NCBI RefSeq assembly: GCF_000739085.1
Contig: NZ_CP009110.1
Coordinates: 992,001-1,056,000 of the forward strand
From: Amycolatopsis methanolica 239
Lineage (GTDB): Bacteria > Actinomycetota > Actinomycetes > Mycobacteriales > Pseudonocardiaceae
Length of the DNA stretch: 64,000 nucleotides
Direction of reading: 5' to 3'
Position numbers and translations under genes: made by a program. Below are positions 1-7,873 of this stretch, in pieces (position 1 is the stretch's first letter; each line of letters opens with the position of its first letter). Under the pieces are notes generated by a model. That model searched no databases and was not told the origin of the DNA. It saw nothing but the letters and a program-made list of their open reading frames with translations.

Positions 1-1051
1 GTCGAAGGGCGTCCAGTACCACCATCGCGGCGCGTACCTGAACTCGCTGGCCGAGATCATCCACTCGGGGCACACGCCGGAGTCGAAGTACTTGTGGACG
101 TTGCCGATGTTCCACTGCAACGGCTGGTGCACGACGTGGGCGGTCACCGCGATCGGCGGCACGCACGTGTGCCTGCGGGCGGTCGAGGCGACCGAGATCT
201 GGCGGCTGCTGGACGGCGAGGGGATCACGCACCTCAACGGCGCGCCGACGGTGCTGAACACGATCGCCGGGTACCCGGGGGCGCACCCGCTGCCGCGTGA
301 GGTCGTGGTGACCACCGCGGGTGCGCCGCCGTCGCCGACCGTGATCCGGCGGATGACGGACCTGGGCGCGCGCCTGGTGCACGTGTACGGGCTGACCGAG
401 ACGTACGGGCCGTACACGGTGTGCGAGGCGCAGGAGGGGTGGGTCAAGCTCGACATCGCCGAGCGGAGCCGTCTGATGGCGCGGCAGGGCGTCGGGATGC
501 TGGTGACCGACGGGATCCGGGTGGTGGACGAGCAGATGCGCGACGTGCCTCGCGACGGCGTGACCATGGGCGAGGTCGTGATGCGCGGGAACAACGTGAT
601 GTCCGGCTACTTCGCCGACCCCGAGGCGACGGAGAAAGCGTTTCGCGGCGGCTGGTTCCACTCCGGTGACCTGGGCGTGTGGCATCCGGACGGCTACATC
701 CAGCTGCGCGACCGGGCGAAGGACATCATCGTCTCCGGCGGCGAGAACATCTCCACGATCGAGGTGGAGGCGGCGCTGGACTCGCACGAGGCCGTCGCGG
801 AGGTCGCGGTGGTCGGCGTGCCGGACGAGAAGTGGGGCGAGCGGCCGAAGGCGTACGTCGTGCTGCGGCCAGGCGCGTCGGCGACGGCGGACGAGCTGCG
901 GGCGCACGTGCGGGAGCAGATCGCGCGATTCAAGGTGCCGGACCAGGTCGAGTTCGTGGAGGCGCTGCCCAAGACGTCGACGGGGAAGATCCAGAAGTTC
1001 CAGCTGCGCGAACGCGAGTGGGGTGGTTCGGAGTCCCGAATCCAGGGCTGA
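1..1051 (+). CDS. Acyl-CoA synthetase / AMP-binding ligase, C-terminal part (5' truncated)
   Basis: The reading frame is open from base 2 and the start lies outside the window. The first visible residues are the tail of the phosphate-binding loop (SKGV). Further on are the adenylate motif YGLTETYGP, the hinge-region motif HSGDLGVWHPDGY, the RDRAKDIIVSGGENIS segment and a C-terminal KTSTGKIQK with the conserved catalytic lysine. These are the landmarks of the ANL superfamily, whose members activate a carboxylic acid with ATP and transfer it to CoA. The order and the C-terminal length suit a medium- or long-chain fatty acyl-CoA synthetase, but the substrate cannot be read from this fragment. 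It is convergent with the Nudix gene across a repeat-rich spacer. Confidence 0.9.
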   Translation, partial: SKGVQYHHRGAYLNSLAEIIHSGHTPESKYLWTLPMFHCNGWCTTWAVTAIGGTHVCLRAVEATEIWRLLDGEGITHLNGAPTVLNTIAGYPGAHPLPREVVVTTAGAPPSPTVIRRMTDLGARLVHVYGLTETYGPYTVCEAQEGWVKLDIAERSRLMARQGVGMLVTDGIRVVDEQMRDVPRDGVTMGEVVMRGNNVMSGYFADPEATEKAFRGGWFHSGDLGVWHPDGYIQLRDRAKDIIVSGGENISTIEVEAALDSHEAVAEVAVVGVPDEKWGERPKAYVVLRPGASATADELRAHVREQIARFKVPDQVEFVEALPKTSTGKIQKFQLREREWGGSESRIQG

Positions 1052-1459
1052 CCGCGGCTGCTGATCGCCCTCCACGGCGGCCCCCGCCCAGCCCACCTGC
1101 CGCAACGGCTGCGGCATTGCGGCATGCGGCCGCGCCACCGCTGCGACGGGCTGCGCCATTGCGGCATGCGGCCGCCCCATTGCCGCGACCGGCCGCCCCG
1201 CCGTATCGGGCCGCGGCACTGCCCGCGAGCCGCCCCACCGTCGCAACGGCGACGCCACGGCCGCAACGGGCCGCGCTACTGCGCGACCGGCCAAACCCAC
1301 TGCCGTAACGGGCCGCGCCACCGCCGCGACCGGCCCAACCCGCTGCCGCGCCACGGCGCTGGGCCGTGGCCACTCCAGAAAGCGTGTTGGCGGTTCCCCA
1401 CAGCGAGTTGGCCGTTCCGAGCAGCGGCGCACACCGCCACCGAGCGGCGGAAAGCGCCC
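1052..1459. repeat. GC-rich degenerate repeat spacer between convergent genes
   Basis: This 408-base stretch holds no convincing gene. It is built of degenerate units resembling CCGCAACGGGCCGCGCCACTGC. One 19-base copy, beginning CATTGCGGCATG, occurs exactly at 1115-1133 and 1157-1175, giving a 42-base period there. Frames on both strands are open only because of the composition and read as Arg/Ala/Pro runs. It separates two convergent genes and may help transcript ending, but no clean hairpin with a T-run is visible. Confidence 0.6.
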
Positions 1460-1861
1460 TCAGCAGCGCGGCAGCATCTCCCAGCCACGCAGCGTGTCGG
1501 CCAATCCGTCCGTCAGCGCAAGCGCCACGAACGTCGCCTCATCGACCCAGCGCACCTCGGCCGCGTCGTCGCCCGCCCGCAGGAAACCGCCCTCCACCTC
1601 GCAGATGTAGTCGTGGATCTCGTAGCGGCCGCGGACCACGTGGCCCACCAGCGCGCCGGGGCGGACGACGAGCCCGGTTTCCTCGCGCATCTCCCGGATC
1701 AGGGCCGCATTGTCCGTTTCGCCTGGTTCCACGCGTCCACCCGGGATCGACCACAGTCCGCGTCCGGGGTCGTTGGCGCGCCGGACGAGCAGCAGGCGGC
1801 CCGCTTGATCGTGCAGGATCCCGCCTACGCAGCGCACGGGGACCGGGCCGATCGCGCTCAT
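1460..1861 (-). CDS. Nudix hydrolase (MutT-like)
   Basis: The 133-residue protein carries a full Nudix box at about residues 41-63: GGRVEPGE, seven residues, then REMREETGL, fitting GX5EX7REUXEEXGU. The box glutamates bind Mg2+ and the fold hydrolyses nucleoside diphosphates linked to another group. The substrate is not evident. The N-terminus (VPVRCVGGILHD) is a typical first Nudix strand. The ATG at 1861 is favoured because a TAGGCT hexamer on the minus strand (1873-1868) ends six bases upstream, the spacing of a leaderless actinobacterial mRNA. No Shine-Dalgarno site is visible. Confidence 0.9.
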   Translation of the reverse strand: MSAIGPVPVRCVGGILHDQAGRLLLVRRANDPGRGLWSIPGGRVEPGETDNAALIREMREETGLVVRPGALVGHVVRGRYEIHDYICEVEGGFLRAGDDAAEVRWVDEATFVALALTDGLADTLRGWEMLPRC

Positions 1862-1867
1862 GAGGGC

Positions 1868-1873
1868 AGCCTA
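1868..1873 (-). promoter_or_regulatory. -10 hexamer of a probable leaderless promoter (Nudix gene)
   Basis: TAGGCT on the minus strand ends six bases before the ATG at 1861, so transcription should begin at or next to the start codon. Confidence 0.5.
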
Positions 1874-2033
1874 ACCCGGGCCTGGCGGACGCGGAGAGTA
1901 ACCAACCGATTAGATCACAGCCGGACACTGACCCAAGCGCGGGACTTACCTCCCGTAACCCTGCGGAGTGCGGTACAACGTTACTGGTGAGCTTGCCAGT
2001 CCGATGCCGGAGTAAGAGACGGGATTGATCGTT

Positions 2034-2198
2034 GTGAACGCGAAGAAGATTGCCGGGCTCGTGGGTATCGCGTTGGTGCTGTTCTTCGTGATCGCCCAGC
2101 CGGGCAACGCGGCCAACCTGGTCAGCAACATCGTCGACTTCCTGCGTGAATCGGCCGAGGCCGTCATCACCTTCGTCAGCAACGTGTTCACTTCGTAG
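2034..2198 (+). CDS. 54-aa small membrane or secreted protein, unknown function
   Basis: A short frame encodes MNAKKIAGLVGIALVLFFVI followed by AQPGNAANL, then an amphipathic C-terminus ending VSNVFTS. Two lysines, a hydrophobic run of about 15 residues and an Ala-rich stretch look like a signal peptide or a single membrane anchor. If cleaved after GNAA, only about 27 residues would remain. Start choice is between GTG 2034 and TTG 2025. A purine-rich GAGACGGGA precedes both. The stop lies 21 bases before the PH-domain gene, which has its own promoter. No known family is recognised. Confidence 0.6.
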   Translation: MNAKKIAGLVGIALVLFFVIAQPGNAANLVSNIVDFLRESAEAVITFVSNVFTS

Positions 2199-2207
2199 GC
2201 GGCCGGA

Positions 2208-2213
2208 TAGGCT
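2208..2213 (+). promoter_or_regulatory. -10 hexamer of a probable leaderless promoter (PH-domain gene)
   Basis: TAGGCT is followed by six bases and the ATG at 2220. This supports ATG 2220 over the TTG at 2217. Confidence 0.5.
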
Positions 2214-2219
2214 GGCTTG

Positions 2220-2780
2220 ATGTTCGCCCCACGGGATCCCGACGAGTACCTGCTCGACACCGAGCGGCGCGTGGTGCGGGTCCGCAGGCACTGGGCATTC
2301 CTGGCCTGGGACACCTTCGAGACGATCGCTCTGCTCGCGATCTGCGTGATGGTGTCCTACCTGCTGCCACCGTCCCTGTGGGTCGTCCAGAACATCCTCT
2401 GGTACGCGGCGCTGCTCGTGGTCGTCGTGTACGCGTTCAAGGTCATCGAGTGGTGGGTCGAGCGCCTGGTGGTCACGGACAAACGCTTCGTGCTCACCAG
2501 CGGCGTCATCACCACCAAGGTCGCGATGATGCCGATCTCGAAGGTCACCGACCTGACCTACGAACGCTCCGCGTGGGGCCGGATGTTCGGCTACGGCACG
2601 GTCGTCGTCGAGTCGGCCGGTCAGATCCAGGCGCTGAACCGGATTGAGTTCCTGCCGAGCCCGGAGGAGTTCTACGACACCATCTCCGAACTCGTCTTCG
2701 GCGACAAGCACAAGCAGAGCGAGCGCTTCTCCATGATCAAGGCCCAGCGCCTCGCGCGCGGCAAGAAGATCGTCGGTTGA
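2220..2780 (+). CDS. PH-domain (bPH_2-type) membrane protein
   Basis: The protein has 186 residues. Two membrane segments lie at about residues 28-48 and 52-75 (AILLAICVMVSYLLP and WYAALLVVVVYAFKV). They are followed by a bacterial PH-like domain beginning ERLVVTDKRFVLTSGV and running through MPISKVTDLTYERS to about residue 150. The layout fits small actinobacterial membrane proteins with bPH_2 domains. Their biochemical role is not settled. A basic tail (KAQRLARGKKIVG) ends the protein. It lies directly upstream of a PHP-domain gene with its own promoter. Confidence 0.85.
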   Translation: MFAPRDPDEYLLDTERRVVRVRRHWAFLAWDTFETIALLAICVMVSYLLPPSLWVVQNILWYAALLVVVVYAFKVIEWWVERLVVTDKRFVLTSGVITTKVAMMPISKVTDLTYERSAWGRMFGYGTVVVESAGQIQALNRIEFLPSPEEFYDTISELVFGDKHKQSERFSMIKAQRLARGKKIVG

Positions 2781-2795
2781 CACGTCGTTGTGCCT

Positions 2796-2814
2796 GGTCG
2801 GCCGTGTGCCGACC
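2796..2814 (+). promoter_or_regulatory. Inverted repeat upstream of the PHP gene
   Basis: GGTCGGC and GCCGACC form a perfect 7-base inverted repeat with a 5-base loop (CGTGT). It lies 16 bases after the PH-domain stop and just upstream of the PHP promoter. It could be a short terminator or an operator. There is no T-run, so terminator function is doubtful. Confidence 0.35.
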
Positions 2815-2822
2815 GGGTAGGC

Positions 2823-2828
2823 GACAAT
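2823..2828 (+). promoter_or_regulatory. -10 hexamer of a probable leaderless promoter (PHP gene)
   Basis: GACAAT is followed by seven bases and ATG 2836, which gives the canonical PHP N-terminus MRIDLHTH. Confidence 0.45.
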
Positions 2829-2835
2829 GATTCCG

Positions 2836-3684
2836 ATGCGCATCGACCTGCACACCCATTCCACCGTGTCGGACGGCACGGACACGCCCGCCGAACTCGT
2901 GGCGGCGGCCGCCGCCGCGGGGCTCGACGTGGTCGCGCTGACCGACCACGACACCACGGCAGGCTGGGCCGCCGCGGCCGCGGCGCTCCCGGCTGGCCTC
3001 ACGCTCGTGCCCGGCGCCGAGCTGTCGTGCGTGAGCAACCTCGGCATCAGCATCCACCTGCTGGCCTACCTGTTCGACCCGGCGTCCTCGGCGATCGTCG
3101 AAGAGCAGACGCGGCTGCGGCAGGAGCGCCGCACCCGGTTGCGCGCGATGGCGGTGCGGATGGCCGCCGACGGCCTGCCGATCGACGCCGACGAGCTCCT
3201 CGAATCCCTCGGCCCGGACTCCCCGGCAGGCCGGCCGCACCTCGCGCAGGCCCTGGTGCGCGCGGGGCTGGTGACGAGCGTGGACCAGGCGTTCGCTGAG
3301 TACCTCGGCGCCGGCCGCGGCTACTACCTGCCGCGGCAGGACACGCCGGTGGAGACGGCGATCGAGATGATCGCCGAAGCAGGCGGCGTCACCGTGTTCG
3401 CGCACCCGTTCGCGCGCAGCCGCGGGCGGATCGTGTCCGCCGACTACATCGCCGAGCTGGCGGAGATCGGGCTGACCGGGCTCGAGGTCGACCACCCCAA
3501 CCACGACGAGGCGACGCGCGCCGAGCTGCGCGGGCTGGCCGGTGAGCTGGGGCTGGTGCAGACCGGGTCGAGCGACTACCACGGCACGAACAAGACGATC
3601 CCGATCGGCGCGGAGAACACTGATCCCGAGCAGTTCGAGGCGTTGATCGACAAGGCGTCCGGCGCGCAGATCGTGGTGGGCTGA
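2836..3684 (+). CDS. PHP-domain metal-dependent phosphoesterase
   Basis: The 282-residue protein shows the metal-binding motifs of the PHP family in order: DLHTHS (residues 4-9), LTDHDTT (about 36-42), GAELSC (about 60), FAHPFARSRG (about 195) and SSDYHGTNK near the end. This pattern matches the TrpH/YciV-type group. Its studied E. coli member acts on nucleoside 3',5'-bisphosphates and short RNAs, but the substrate here is unproven. ATG 2836 is preferred over ATG 2827 because it starts directly at MRIDLHTH and sits seven bases after a GACAAT -10-like hexamer. It is followed after two bases by marC. Confidence 0.9.
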   Translation: MRIDLHTHSTVSDGTDTPAELVAAAAAAGLDVVALTDHDTTAGWAAAAAALPAGLTLVPGAELSCVSNLGISIHLLAYLFDPASSAIVEEQTRLRQERRTRLRAMAVRMAADGLPIDADELLESLGPDSPAGRPHLAQALVRAGLVTSVDQAFAEYLGAGRGYYLPRQDTPVETAIEMIAEAGGVTVFAHPFARSRGRIVSADYIAELAEIGLTGLEVDHPNHDEATRAELRGLAGELGLVQTGSSDYHGTNKTIPIGAENTDPEQFEALIDKASGAQIVVG

Positions 3685-3686
3685 CC

Positions 3687-4316
3687 TTGGCGGTCGCCGA
3701 CCTCTTCGACGCGAAACTGTTCCTGGAGGCGTCGATCACGCTGGTCGTGATCATGGACCCGCCGGGGACCGTGCCGGTGTTCCTCAGCCTGGTGGGCCGG
3801 AAGCCGCCGGCGGTGCGGGCGCGGGCCGCGCGGCAGGCGGTGCTGGTGTCGCTGCTGGTGATCTCACTGTTCGCCATCGCGGGGCAGGCGATCCTCGCGT
3901 ACCTGGGGATCGGGGTGCCCGCGCTGCAGGGCGCCGGCGGGCTGCTCCTGCTGCTCATCGCGCTGGACCTGCTCACCGGCCGCGGCGCGACGAGCGAGCC
4001 GAACGTGGTGGAGGACGTGAACGTCGCCCTGGTGCCGCTGGGCACCCCGCTGCTGGCCGGACCGGGCGCCATCGCCGCGACGATCGTCTTCGTCCGGCAG
4101 GCGTCCGGGCACGTGGGCGCGTACGTAGCGCTGGCCTGCGCGATCGTCGCCGTGCACATCGTCATCTACGCGTGCATGCGGTTCTCGGGCGTGGTCATCC
4201 GGTTGATCAAGGAAAGCGGTATCACGCTGCTCGCGAAGATCGCGGGCCTGCTGCTGGCGGCGATCGCCGTGGAGCTGGTCGCGAACTCCGTACGAGGCTT
4301 CATCGAGGGCGGCTGA
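3687..4316 (+). CDS. MarC family integral membrane protein
   Basis: The 209-residue hydrophobic protein has about six membrane segments. It contains the family-typical MDPPGTVPVFLSL near residue 25 and PLGTPLLAGPGAIAATIVF near residue 115. MarC/UPF0056 proteins are inner-membrane proteins of unknown transport activity; the old link to multiple antibiotic resistance is not supported for E. coli MarC. Translation probably starts at TTG 3687, two bases after the PHP stop, so the two genes form an operon. It is convergent with the PPE-like gene across a 422-base spacer. Confidence 0.9.
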   Translation: MAVADLFDAKLFLEASITLVVIMDPPGTVPVFLSLVGRKPPAVRARAARQAVLVSLLVISLFAIAGQAILAYLGIGVPALQGAGGLLLLLIALDLLTGRGATSEPNVVEDVNVALVPLGTPLLAGPGAIAATIVFVRQASGHVGAYVALACAIVAVHIVIYACMRFSGVVIRLIKESGITLLAKIAGLLLAAIAVELVANSVRGFIEGG

Positions 4317-4738
4317 CGTCCCCGGCGGGTGTCGCTTCGGCAGGTGCTGCTTCCCAGGATGCGGATGCCTGCGATGCCAGGCCTCGTGCCTCGCTGCACC
4401 GGGCCAGCCTCCGCTGTGAACCCCCGTGTGGGCGCCGGTTGCCGCGCGAAGCGAGTCGCGGGTTGCTGGGGGAGCTGCCCGTGCTAGCCGCAGTCCGCTC
4501 CGTCGGGGTGGGTCTTTACCCATCGCGGGCCATCGGTGCCTGTGGGTGCTGGCCGCGCGGGGCCGGGCCGGCTGGTCAACGGCCGCCGGCTCGTGGCGTC
4601 GGGCGAGTGGGTCGGGGCTGTCGTGGCGCCGCTCTTACCGGTTGCCGTTTCCCTGGGGCGGTCACCTGGCGATGCCGCCACAGCCGCCGCCCGCGAGGGC
4701 ATGCCGGCTGGCCGTCAGCTGCCGTCGTGCCGGCCCCG
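4317..4738. other. Spacer between convergent marC and PPE-like genes
   Basis: This 422-base GC-rich stretch has no frame with recognisable protein character and no clear hairpin with a T-run. The frames open here are compositional. I see nothing assignable. Confidence 0.4.
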
Positions 4739-6166
4739 TCAGCCGCCGATCACCGGCGGGCTGATGCGGTTCCCGTTCTCGTCCGTGCCGCCCTCGTGGC
4801 CGAAGATGCTGTCCGGGTCGTCCTCGAGGAGGTACGCGGGCCGCTCGTGGTCCTTGTCCTCGTCCTTCTTCGAGTTGCCCGCCGGGCCGGCCAGGTGCGA
4901 TCCGGACGCGCCCGCCTTGCCCGCCGCTCCGGCGCGTCCGCTGTTCGCGCTCTCGGCCGCCGCCCTGGCGCCCGGCTCCCCGATCCCGGCCTTGCGGCCG
5001 GCCGCTTCCTGGCCCGCGCCGAGACGGCCCGCGGCGCCACCCCCGGCTGCCCGGCCGCCGACCCCGGCCCGCGGCACGGCACCGGCCCGGCCACCCGAAC
5101 CCGACCCCGGGCGCGGCGACGTGCGCGTCTGGTCGCCCTGGCCCGGCGCGACCGGCATCATGCCCGCACCGGCCGACAGACCCGTGCTGCCGGGCACCGT
5201 CGAGGCGGGGGAGCGGCCCCAGCCACCGGCGTTGTCGGTGAACCCGGGGGTCGGCGAGGCGCCCGTGGTCGTGCCGATCCCGGGCAGCGGCGTCGTCGGC
5301 GGCGCGATGCTCCCGGTGGTCCGCACCCCGCCCGGCGCGCCGCCCATCGGGCCGACGCCGCCCGAGCTGGATGCCGTCGTGTTGTCGTTGGCGGCGAACG
5401 TCGGGCTGGTGGCGGCACCGGTGTCGGGCTGCGTGGTCGGCGTGGCGTACACGGGCTGGGTCGAACCGCCGGCGTGCAGCATCACGTCTCGCTGCGCCAG
5501 CACCGCCGCGGCCTCCTGCTGGGCCTGGTGTTGCAGCGCGGCCTGGTTCTGCATGTCGTTCATGGTGGCGCTGGCGCCTTCCCAGTCACCGCTCGCGAGC
5601 TGCTGCCGGGCGGCGGCGATCGACTGATCGACCGACTTGCCCGCGGGCTCCGGCATGCTGTTGCGGGCCTGGGACAGCGCCGCGGACGTCTGCGAATAGC
5701 GGTTCGCCGACAGGAACGCCGCGTCCTTCGAGCTGTCCGCCCACGTCGCGAGCGTGTTGAAGTAGCCGAAGGCGGTGTTCGCGCCGTCACCCTGCCAGCC
5801 GGCCTGCTCCTTGGCGACCCCCTGCCGCAGCGCGGAGGCCATCTCGCCGAAGGCGTTGCCGAGGTCGTTGACGATGATGCCCTGCTCGTCCACCTCCTCG
5901 GGGGAGACGCCCTCGGTGACCATGGTCTTCAGCGTTTCGTGCGGCACTCTCTCGTACAGACGATCCGACGGCGCCAGCCCGTCGCGGTACCCGCCGCCCT
6001 CGGCCTGCAGCTTCCGCGTGTAGACCTGACCGGACTTGACCGAGTAGTCGCCCGCGACCTGCTCGGCGTCCGGGCCGAAGAACTTGCCCGCGGACTTGCC
6101 CGCGGTTTCGGCGTAGACCTCCGACTCGTACCGGCGCCGCGAGTACCCGTTGTCGGGCTGCGTCAT
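4739..6166 (-). CDS. PPE-like / WXG-type protein, likely type VII secretion substrate
   Basis: The protein has 475 residues. The N-terminal 190 or so are predicted helical and include GWQGDGANTA, a WXG turn typical of PPE and ESX substrate bundles. The rest is a low-complexity Pro/Gly/Thr/Ala region with an acidic end (RPAYLLEDDPDSIFGHEGG). The protein is comparable in layout to Pseudonocardiaceae PPE-domain proteins. The ATG at 6166 is chosen over the TTG at 6187 because GGGAGG sits just upstream. It lies 17 bases downstream of an EspG gene in the same direction, which supports export through an ESX system. No ESX core gene (eccC, mycP) is in the window. Confidence 0.75.
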   Translation of the reverse strand: MTQPDNGYSRRRYESEVYAETAGKSAGKFFGPDAEQVAGDYSVKSGQVYTRKLQAEGGGYRDGLAPSDRLYERVPHETLKTMVTEGVSPEEVDEQGIIVNDLGNAFGEMASALRQGVAKEQAGWQGDGANTAFGYFNTLATWADSSKDAAFLSANRYSQTSAALSQARNSMPEPAGKSVDQSIAAARQQLASGDWEGASATMNDMQNQAALQHQAQQEAAAVLAQRDVMLHAGGSTQPVYATPTTQPDTGAATSPTFAANDNTTASSSGGVGPMGGAPGGVRTTGSIAPPTTPLPGIGTTTGASPTPGFTDNAGGWGRSPASTVPGSTGLSAGAGMMPVAPGQGDQTRTSPRPGSGSGGRAGAVPRAGVGGRAAGGGAAGRLGAGQEAAGRKAGIGEPGARAAAESANSGRAGAAGKAGASGSHLAGPAGNSKKDEDKDHERPAYLLEDDPDSIFGHEGGTDENGNRISPPVIGG

Positions 6167-6183
6167 GACTTCCTCCCCTGGTG

Positions 6184-6915
6184 TCAACGATTCGCCGCGG
6201 TCAGGTGCTGGTTGACGTGGTCACGCACCCACTGGCCGATGCGGGCCCGGTCGGCGGGCGTGAACGTGTGCCGCTGCGCGCCGTCGGGCAGCTGCTCCAC
6301 CGTGGTGAAGAACCGGCCGTCCGGGGTGTCGAACCAGGTCAGGCGGCCCGCGTCCACCCCGCGGACCGAGCACGAGACCACCCCGGCGCGCAGTGGGGGC
6401 GCCGCGAAGTACCGATCCGCCACGCGCTTCTCCCGCGGCGGCTCGCCGCCGAACAGACCACCTCCGCCGCGCGCCTGCGACACGTAGGTCACCGGCGCGA
6501 TGCGCACCGGCGGCACCTCCGGCAGCGGTTCGAGCAGTTGCGGGAGCACCTGGCCCGCGCGCAGCTCGGCGAACCTGACGTTGTCACCGCTCTGGCGGCT
6601 CAGCACACCGCGCTCGCCGGTCCAGCCGCCGCGCGACAGGACCTTCTCGTCGCGCGTCAGCTCGGCCACGACCTGGGTGACGAGGACGTCCGGCCGCGCC
6701 CACAGCCGCAGCAGGTCCACGAACTCACCCCGCAGCCGGTCGCGCGACATGCGCCCGAGGCGGTGCCAGTGGTCGAACACGCGCTGCCGCTGCTCGGCGC
6801 GCTCGGACCGGGTCCCGCTGACGAACGGGATCCGGTGCGGGTAGACGAACCTCCCGAGGCCCAGCTCCTCGTCCAGGATGTCCAGTTCGGCCGGCGCCGT
6901 TTCGAACGTCAACAC
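6184..6915 (-). CDS. EspG family ESX secretion-associated chaperone
   Basis: The 243-residue protein begins VLTFETAPAELDILDEELGL and contains FPYPHRIPF-like residues (VYPHRIPFVSG). This N-terminus is typical of the EspG family. EspG proteins bind PE/PPE heterodimers in the cytoplasm and keep them soluble until export by the type VII machinery. The start is placed at GTG 6915, which follows a run of six G residues about seven bases upstream; TTG 6912 and TTG 6942 are alternatives. The PPE-like gene follows directly, forming a chaperone-substrate operon. Confidence 0.85.
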   Translation of the reverse strand: MLTFETAPAELDILDEELGLGRFVYPHRIPFVSGTRSERAEQRQRVFDHWHRLGRMSRDRLRGEFVDLLRLWARPDVLVTQVVAELTRDEKVLSRGGWTGERGVLSRQSGDNVRFAELRAGQVLPQLLEPLPEVPPVRIAPVTYVSQARGGGGLFGGEPPREKRVADRYFAAPPLRAGVVSCSVRGVDAGRLTWFDTPDGRFFTTVEQLPDGAQRHTFTPADRARIGQWVRDHVNQHLTAANR

Positions 6916-7002
6916 GCATTGCCCCCCTGCTCCGAATGCCAACCGCCCAAATCATATGCGCCGCGGGCCGTGGGCGGAGCCGAAAGTGTCGGGGGTGGTG
7001 CG

Positions 7003-7008
7003 TACGGT
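7003..7008 (+). promoter_or_regulatory. -10 hexamer of a probable leaderless promoter (RecB-like nuclease)
   Basis: TACGGT is followed by seven bases and GTG 7016. This decides between several in-frame GTG codons at 6986-7016. Confidence 0.5.
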
Positions 7009-7015
7009 AGTGGGC

Positions 7016-7873
7016 GTGGAGCAACTGGGGTTCGAGTTCGCGGTCCAGCCGCGGCGATTGACGAAGGTGAGTCCGGCGCGCCTGGCCACCTTCGCGGACT
7101 GCCCGCGCCGGTACCGGCTGGCCTACCTCGACCGGCCGACCCCGCAGCGCACCGGCCCGTGGGCGCACAGCACGCTCGGCGCGGTGGTGCACAACGCGCT
7201 GCGTGCGTTGTTCGACGTGCCGCCCGCGCGCCGCACCCCGGAGCGCGCCGCGGCGCTGCTGTCGGAGCACTGGCAGGACGCCGGGTTCGCCGACGCCGAC
7301 CAGGCCGCGACGTACCGCGCCCGCGCCAAGGAGTGGGTCGCCGAGTACGTCGAGCACCACGACGTGACCAGCGATCCGGTCGGCATCGAGCGGTGGGTGT
7401 CCGCACCGGTGAACCCGGAGCCCGGCCGTCCCGCGTCGATGATCATCGAGGGCCGCGCGGACCGCATCGACCAGCGCGGCGGTGAGCTGGTGATCGTCGA
7501 CTACAAGACCGGCCGCCGCGCGCCGGACGAGCACGAGGCCCGCGGTTCCCAGGCGCTGGCGATGTACGCGGTCGCGGCCGAGCGCACCCTGCGGCGGCCG
7601 TGCCGCAAGGTCGAGCTGCACCACCTGCCCAGCGGCACGGTCGCGGAGGCGACGCACACGCCGGAGAGCCTGCAGCGGCACCTGCACCGCGCCGAGGAGA
7701 CCGCCGAGGACGTCCGGCTGGCCACGGACACCCTCGACGCCGGCGGCGACGCCGACGTGCTGTTCCCCGCGCGCCCCGACCGACGCTGCGCCTGGTGCGA
7801 CTTCCGGCCCAGCTGCGAGGCGGGGCAGCAGGCCGCACCGGCGGCGAAGTCCTGGGAGCTGCTGGCGCCGTAG
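7016..7873 (+). CDS. RecB-like PD-(D/E)XK exonuclease with probable Fe-S cluster
   Basis: The 285-residue protein has the RecB-nuclease motif VIVDYKTGRRA (about residues 160-170) preceded by IIEGRADRID, with the acidic and lysine residues of the PD-(D/E)XK core. One cysteine lies near the N-terminus (FADCPRRYRL) and three near the C-terminus (CAWCDFRPSC). This C-xn-C-x2-C-x5-C layout is that of AddB-type nuclease domains held by a 4Fe-4S cluster. There is no helicase part, so it resembles the stand-alone actinobacterial RecB-like proteins. It is divergent from espG. Start chosen from the -10 spacing. Confidence 0.85.
   Translation: MEQLGFEFAVQPRRLTKVSPARLATFADCPRRYRLAYLDRPTPQRTGPWAHSTLGAVVHNALRALFDVPPARRTPERAAALLSEHWQDAGFADADQAATYRARAKEWVAEYVEHHDVTSDPVGIERWVSAPVNPEPGRPASMIIEGRADRIDQRGGELVIVDYKTGRRAPDEHEARGSQALAMYAVAAERTLRRPCRKVELHHLPSGTVAEATHTPESLQRHLHRAEETAEDVRLATDTLDAGGDADVLFPARPDRRCAWCDFRPSCEAGQQAAPAAKSWELLAP

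Noticed and set aside
1115..1175. Possible CRISPR-like repeats
   Set aside because: Only two identical 19-base copies 42 bases apart, embedded in similar low-complexity sequence, with no unique spacers and no cas genes.
1539..3053. 504-codon minus-strand open frame
   Set aside because: It covers the Nudix gene in another frame and the PH and PHP genes on the opposite strand. Those have motifs, while this has none and is Arg/Pro/Gly-biased.
6181..7485. 434-codon plus-strand frame across espG and the RecB-like gene
   Set aside because: It overlaps two well-supported genes and has low-complexity Arg/Ala/Gly composition.
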